From contig CAWGJU010000015.1 of assembly GCA_963822985.1 (NCBI GenBank), positions 124,001 through 188,000 on the forward strand: DNA of 64,000 nucleotides. Direction: 5' to 3'. The notes below the pieces were generated by a model that searched no databases, was not told the origin of the DNA, and saw only the letters and a program-made list of their open reading frames with translations. The position numbers and the translations under genes are program-made. Numbering within the stretch: the stretch's first letter is position 1; each line of letters begins with the position of its first letter. Of this stretch, positions 59,792-64,000 are shown piece by piece. The stretch is from Thermohalobaculum sp963822985 (GTDB taxonomy: Bacteria > Pseudomonadota > Alphaproteobacteria > Rhodobacterales > Rhodobacteraceae).

Positions 59792-60700
59792 ATGTGCGGG
59801 ATCGTCGGCCTCTATTTGAAAAACCCTGACCTCGAGCCGCAACTTGGCCGGTTGTTCGGGCCGATGCTGGCGCAGATGGCCAGCCGGGGCCCCGATTCCG
59901 CCGGGGTGGCGCTCTATTCCGACGCGGTGAGGCAGGGCTCGGCGAAGCTCTCGCTCGCCCACGACGATCCAGGCTTCGACTGGAAGGCAGTCGATACCGG
60001 CCTCGAGGCGGCGCTCGGCTGCGACGCCGCCATCCGGCACGTCGACACACATTGCATCCTGGTGACTGATGCGCCGGAGGCTGCCGTCCGCGCCTGGCTC
60101 CGCGCGCACGATCCGCATATCCGCATCGTCGGCAGCGGCACCAGCGTCGAGATCTTCAAGGAGGTCGGCCGGCCCGACGCCGTGTACGAGAGGTTCGGCT
60201 TGGGCCGCGCCGGCGGAAGCCACGCGATCGGGCACACCCGGATGGCGACCGAAAGCGCGGTGACGACGGCCGGCTCGCACCCCTTCGCGACCGGGGCCGA
60301 TCTTTGCCTGGTCCATAACGGGTCGCTCTCGAACCACAACCGGCTGCGCGACAAGCTCCGCCGCGTGGGGCTGGAGTTCCAGACCGAGAACGACACCGAG
60401 GTGGCCGCGGCCTACATGACCTGGAAGCTGCGCCAGGGCGCCACGCTGACCGAGACGCTGGAGGACGCCATGCGCGACCTCGACGGCTTCTACACCTTCT
60501 GCGTCGGCACGCGGGACGGCTTTGCCGTGCTGCGCGACCCGATCGCCTGCAAGCACGCGGTGCTGGCCGAGACCGACGACTGGGTCGCCATGGCGACCGA
60601 GTACCGCGCCATCGCGACACTGCCGGGCTCGGAGCGGGCGACAATCTGGGAGCCCAAGCCCGCCACCGTCTATGCCTGGGGCCAGAAGGCTGCGGCATGA
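59792..60700 (+). CDS. glxB: glutamine amidotransferase class II subunit (GlxB/MgsA)
   Basis: 302 aa, N-terminal-nucleophile glutaminase. Cys2 after the initiator Met is the catalytic nucleophile (MCGIVGLYLK); GHTRMATESAVTTAGSHPF and LVHNGSLSNH form the glutamine site. It resembles the amidotransferase part of glutamate synthase and corresponds to GlxB of rhizobia and MgsA of N-methylglutamate synthase. The stop overlaps the glxC start (ATGA). No frame problem here, unlike the next two genes. Confidence 0.9.
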   Translation: MCGIVGLYLKNPDLEPQLGRLFGPMLAQMASRGPDSAGVALYSDAVRQGSAKLSLAHDDPGFDWKAVDTGLEAALGCDAAIRHVDTHCILVTDAPEAAVRAWLRAHDPHIRIVGSGTSVEIFKEVGRPDAVYERFGLGRAGGSHAIGHTRMATESAVTTAGSHPFATGADLCLVHNGSLSNHNRLRDKLRRVGLEFQTENDTEVAAAYMTWKLRQGATLTETLEDAMRDLDGFYTFCVGTRDGFAVLRDPIACKHAVLAETDDWVAMATEYRAIATLPGSERATIWEPKPATVYAWGQKAAA

Positions 60701-61378
60701 TCGAGCTCGACCTGCGGGCGTTGGGGCTGCGCGAGATCAATGGCCGCCTGAACGGCGTCACCGAGCCGGGCAATGCGCGGCACTTCGCCATCACCAACCC
60801 GATGGGCCAGCACGCCATCGCCTGCGGGCTGCAGGCGCCGCTCGACGTCGAGATCCGCGGCCATGTCGGCTTCTACTGCGGCGGCATGAACAAGCGGCGC
60901 AGATCACGGTGCACGGCCACGCCGGGGTCGGCGTGGCCGAGAACATGATGTCGGGCGCGGTGCGCGTCAAAGGCAACGCCTCGCAGTCGGCCGGGGCAAC
61001 CGGGCATGGCGGGCTCCTGGTGATCGAGGGCGACGCCTCGTCGCGCTGCGGCATTTCGATGAAGGGCATCGACATCGTCGTCGGCGGCTCGGTCGGGCAC
61101 ATGTCGGCCTTCATGGCGCAGGCCGGCAACCTCGTCGTGCTGGGCGACGCGGCGAGGCGCTGGGCGACTCGATCTACGAGGCGCGGCTCTTCGTGCGCGG
61201 CACGGTCGCGGCGCTCGGCGCCGACTGCATCGAGAAGGAGATGCGGCCCGAGCATGTCGAGATCTTGGCGGGCTGCTGGCGCGCGCCGGACTTCGACGCC
61301 GACCCGGCCGCGTTCCGCCGCTATGGCTCGGCGCGCAAGCTCTATAATTTCGACGTCGATCACGCGGACGCGTATTGA
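60697..61378 (+). pseudogene. glxC: glutamate synthase gamma-helix-like subunit (GlxC/MgsB), two frame changes
   Basis: About 227 aa when repaired. The beta-helix GXGXG-type domain of glutamate synthase is visible as GHVGFYCGGMNK, ITVHGHAGVGVAENMMSGAV, GGLLVIEGDASSRCGISMKG and GDSIYEARLFVRGTVAALGA, ending DHADAY. One base is missing near 60893 (AAC AAG GCG GCG lost a G) and one near 61150 (GAC GCG GGC lost a G), both beside G/C repeats. The protein between and after the breaks is fully conserved. As sequenced, no complete subunit is made. Confidence 0.82.
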
Positions 61379-62725
61379 GGGCCGACTATCGGATCCCCGA
61401 ACATCCCCCGCACGCACGCCCGCGCAGATCGCGACCTTCGACGACTACACGCTGTCCGAGATCCGCCGCGCCGCCAGCACCGGCATCTACGACATCCGCG
61501 GCGGTGGCGCGAAGCGGCGGCTGCCGCATTTCGACGACCTGCTGTTCCTCGGCGCCTCGATCTCGCGCTATCCGCTGGAAGGCTATCGCGAGCGCTGCGG
61601 CACGGACGTGGTGCTCGGCACCCGCTTCGCCAAGAAGCCGATCGAGCTGAAGATCCCGATCACCATCGCCGGCATGAGCTTCGGCTCGCTGTCGGCCCAG
61701 GCCAAGGAGGCGCTGGGGCGCGGCGCCAGCGCATCGCCGGCACCTCCACCACCACCGGCGACGGCGGCATGACGGACGAGGAGCGCGACGCATTCGACGC
61801 ATCCTCGTCTACCAGTACCTGCCGTCGCGCTATGGCATGAACCCGGACGATCTGCGCCGGGCCGACGCCATCGAGGTGGTCGTCGGCCAGGGCGCCAAGC
61901 CCGGCGGCGGCGGCATGCTGCTCGGCCAGAAGATCACCGAGCGGGTCGCCGCGATGCGCTCGCTGCCCAAGGGCATCGACCAGCGCTCGGCCTGCCGGCA
62001 TCCGGACTGGACGGGGCCCGGACGACCTCGAGATCAAGATCCTGGAACTGCGCGAGATCACCGACTGGGAGAAGCCGATCTACGTCAAGGTCGGCGGGGC
62101 GCGGCCCTACTACGACACGGCGCTGGCCGTGAAGTCCGGCGCCGACGTGATCGTCGTCGACGGCATGCAGGGCGGCACGGCGGCGACGCAGGAGGTGTTC
62201 ATCGAGCATGTCGGCCAGCCCGACGCTGGCCTGCATCCGCCCGGCGGTGCGACGCGCTGGTGGAGCTCGACATGCACCGCAAGGTGCAGCTGATCGTCTC
62301 GGGCGGCATCCGCAGCGGCGCCGACGTCGCCAAGGCGCTGGCGCTCGGCGCCGACGCGGTCTCGATCGGCACGGCGGCGCTGGTGGCGCTCGGCGACAAC
62401 GATCCCGCACTGGGAGGAAGAGTACCGGGCGCTCGGCACCACGGCGGGCGCCTATGACGACTGGCACGAGGGCCGCGACCCGGCCGGCATCTCGACGCAG
62501 GACCCGGAGCTTGCCCGGCGGCTCGACCCCGTGAAGGCGGGGCGGCGCCTGTCGAACTACCTCAAGGTGATGACGCTCGAGGCGCAGACGGTCGCGCGCG
62601 CCTGCGGCAAGAGCCACGTCCACAACCTCGAGCCCGAGGATCTCGTCGCGCTGACCGTCGAGGCCGCCGCCATGGCCCGCGTGCCGCTGGCGGGGACCAG
62701 CTGGATACCGGGCCAGGGGGGCTGA
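61375..62725 (+). pseudogene. glxD: FMN glutamate-synthase-like subunit (GlxD/MgsC), seven frame changes
   Basis: About 445 aa when repaired; FMN-binding glutamate synthase barrel. Recognisable pieces: RIPEHPP, FDDYTLSEIRRAASTGIYDI, PITIAGMSFGSLSAQAKEAL, STTTGDGGMTDEE, PKGIDQRSACRHPDW, KVGGARPYYDTALAVKSGAD, GGIRSGADVAKALALGADA, MTLEAQTVARACGK. Single-base losses fit at about 61405-61425, 61732 and 61798; single-base gains at about 62020, 62220, 62253 and 62410. The frame is back in register at the end. The start is probably TTG 61375, overlapping the glxC stop. So many breaks with no substitutions or stops argue for sequencing error or extremely recent decay. Confidence 0.82.
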
Positions 62726-62764
62726 CGCGCGGCCGCGATTGCGGGATGAGAAACTGAACCACGA

Positions 62765-62793
62765 GGTCCGGGCGGGTAGGCCGCCCCCGGACC
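62765..62793. promoter_or_regulatory. stem-loop between glxD and the gmaS-like gene
   Basis: GGTCCGGGCGG and CCGCCCCCGGACC pair over 11 bp with a two-base bulge around a five-base loop, in the 121-bp gap before the gmaS-like ATG. No U-tract. It could be a processing or attenuation element within the operon. Confidence 0.45.
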
Positions 62794-62846
62794 CAGCCGG
62801 GAGGGCCGGCGAGGCGGGCGGCCGGCAGGGGAGGAGTGTGGGGGCG

Positions 62847-64000
62847 ATGGCGACCGACCTGGAGAAAGCCGCGAAAGCGCGCGGCATCGACTATTTCCTG
62901 ATCTCGTTCACCGATCTCTTCGGCGTGATGCGGGCCAAGCTCGCCCCCGCCTCGGCGATCGGCGCGATGGCGCGGGACGGCGCCGGCTTCGCCGGCTTCG
63001 CCACCTGGCTCGACATGAACCCCGCCTATCCCGACCTCTTCGCCATCCCCGATCCCGATAGCCTGATTCAGCTGCCCTGGAAGCCCGAGGTCGGCTGGCT
63101 CGCCGCCGATCTGCGCATGGACGGGCGCGCGGTCGAGCAGGGCCCGCGCGACACGCTGCGCCGGATGATCGCCGCCGCCGAGGCGCAGGGCTACCGGGTC
63201 AAGACCGGCGTCGAGTGCGAGTTCATGCTGATCGCGCCGGATGGCGAGGCGATCTCGGACGCGCGCGACACCCAGTCCAAGCCCTGCTACGACGTCAGCG
63301 CGCTGATGCGCCGCTATGACGTGATCCGCGAGATCTGCGACGCGATGCAGGCGCTGGGCTGGGGCCCCTACCAGAACGACCACGAGGACGCGAACGGCCA
63401 GTTCGAGATGAACTGGCAGTATGACGACGTGCTGCGCACCGCCGACCGCCATGCCTTCTTCAAGTACATGGTCAAGTCGATCGCCGAAAATCACGGGCTG
63501 CGCGCGACCTTCATGCCGAAACCATTCCCGCAGCTGACCGGCAATGGCTGTCATTTCCACGTCAGCGTCTGGGATGCCGAGGGGGGCGCGAATCTCTTCC
63601 ATGACGAGGGCGGCGAGCTCGGCCTCTCCGCGCTCGCCTACAGCTTCCTCGGCGGGCTGCTGCATCATGCCCCGGCGCTCTCGGCGATCGCCAAGCCGAC
63701 GGTGAACAGCTTCAAGCGGTTGAACGCGCCGCGCACCGCCTCGGGCGCGACCTGGGCGCCGAACACCGTCACCTATGGCGGCAACAACCGCACGCATATG
63801 ATCCGCATCCCCGATGCCGGCCGGCTCGAGGTGCGGCTCGCGGACGGCGCCACCAACCCGTACCTCTTTGCCGCCGCGCTGATCGCGGCGGGCCTCGACG
63901 GCATCGCCGAGAAGCGCGACCCCGGCAAGCGCCTCGACATCGACATGTATGCCGAAGCCCACAAGGTGCCCGAGGCGCGGTCGCTTCCTCTGAACATGCT
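62847..64000 (+). CDS. gmaS: gamma-glutamylmethylamide synthetase / type III glutamine synthetase (GmaS/GlnT-like), partial
   Basis: 384 residues before the window ends. Glutamine-synthetase fold: ISFTDLFGVMRAKLAPASAI at the start, GVECEFMLI (metal Glu), NDHEDANGQFEMNW, TGNGCHFHVSVWD, and NRTHMIRIPDAGRLEVRLAD (ATP/metal site). The close resemblance is to GmaS, which ligates methylamine to glutamate, and to GlnT of rhizobia, rather than to housekeeping GlnA. With glxBCD/mgsABC upstream and a folate-dependent demethylase nearby, N-methylglutamate-type methylamine use is the likeliest role. GGAGG lies upstream of ATG 62847. Glutamine synthesis remains an alternative. Confidence 0.87.
   Translation, partial: MATDLEKAAKARGIDYFLISFTDLFGVMRAKLAPASAIGAMARDGAGFAGFATWLDMNPAYPDLFAIPDPDSLIQLPWKPEVGWLAADLRMDGRAVEQGPRDTLRRMIAAAEAQGYRVKTGVECEFMLIAPDGEAISDARDTQSKPCYDVSALMRRYDVIREICDAMQALGWGPYQNDHEDANGQFEMNWQYDDVLRTADRHAFFKYMVKSIAENHGLRATFMPKPFPQLTGNGCHFHVSVWDAEGGANLFHDEGGELGLSALAYSFLGGLLHHAPALSAIAKPTVNSFKRLNAPRTASGATWAPNTVTYGGNNRTHMIRIPDAGRLEVRLADGATNPYLFAAALIAAGLDGIAEKRDPGKRLDIDMYAEAHKVPEARSLPLNM

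Overview
This is a very GC-rich, gene-dense stretch of alphaproteobacterial chromosome. Family-level matches and two conserved neighbourhoods support that placement: trkA-trkH-hfq-hflX, and pyrB-pyrC-plsY-dprA-topA-rnr. Genus cannot be set from the sequence. I see no tRNA, rRNA, CRISPR array, complete insertion sequence or prophage.

Layout. 0-6 kb: the tail of an unknown gene, a gamma-glutamyltransferase gene broken by four frame changes, and a PaoABC-type molybdenum aldehyde oxidoreductase operon. 6-12 kb: a DUF2934 protein, a ribosome-hibernation/cold-shock fusion, K+ uptake (trkA, trkH), hfq and hflX. 12-24 kb: catabolic and transport genes, including two family III CoA-transferases, a carbamoylase-type amidohydrolase, a MOSC protein, an MFS carrier, and an acyl-CoA dehydrogenase / MmgE-PrpD / MaoC group. 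24-27 kb: a cyclic-nucleotide-binding protein coupled to an ABC protein whose nucleotide-binding domain has lost its catalytic motifs. 27-38 kb: YjbQ, PaaI thioesterase, a redoxin-2OG-oxygenase fusion, an AruI-like ThDP enzyme, a PAS-GGDEF-EAL protein, a tungstate ABC transporter (tupBCA), a regulator with a ligand-sensing domain, and an enolase-superfamily enzyme. 38.2-41.8 kb: a tightly overlapping three-gene operon of an ATP-grasp ligase, a GNAT-HDAC-GNAT fusion and a stand-alone SET protein. This is the best candidate here for an undescribed system. 41.8-57 kb: DjlA-like and YetF-like proteins, rnr, an esterase, topA, dprA, plsY, a HxH-less dihydroorotase homologue, pyrB, an M48 lipoprotein, a GST and an M3 oligopeptidase. 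57-64 kb: a DmdA/GcvT-type demethylase divergent from an XRE-cupin regulator and a glxBCD/mgsABC plus gmaS-like operon that runs off the window, pointing to N-methylglutamate or related C1-nitrogen metabolism.

Sequence quality matters here. Single-base frame changes cut otherwise intact genes: four in the gamma-glutamyltransferase, nine across glxC-glxD, and one each in rnr, topA, the HDAC fusion and a CoA-transferase. Several lie in or beside homopolymers. Between them the protein sequence is perfectly conserved, so base-calling or assembly error is at least as likely as true decay.

Regulatory signals: an inverted repeat and promoter ahead of glxB, 11-bp-phased direct repeats upstream of the ABC/cNMP operon, a hairpin covering the ribosome-binding site of the DmdA-like gene, and a REP-like element at 20.6 kb.
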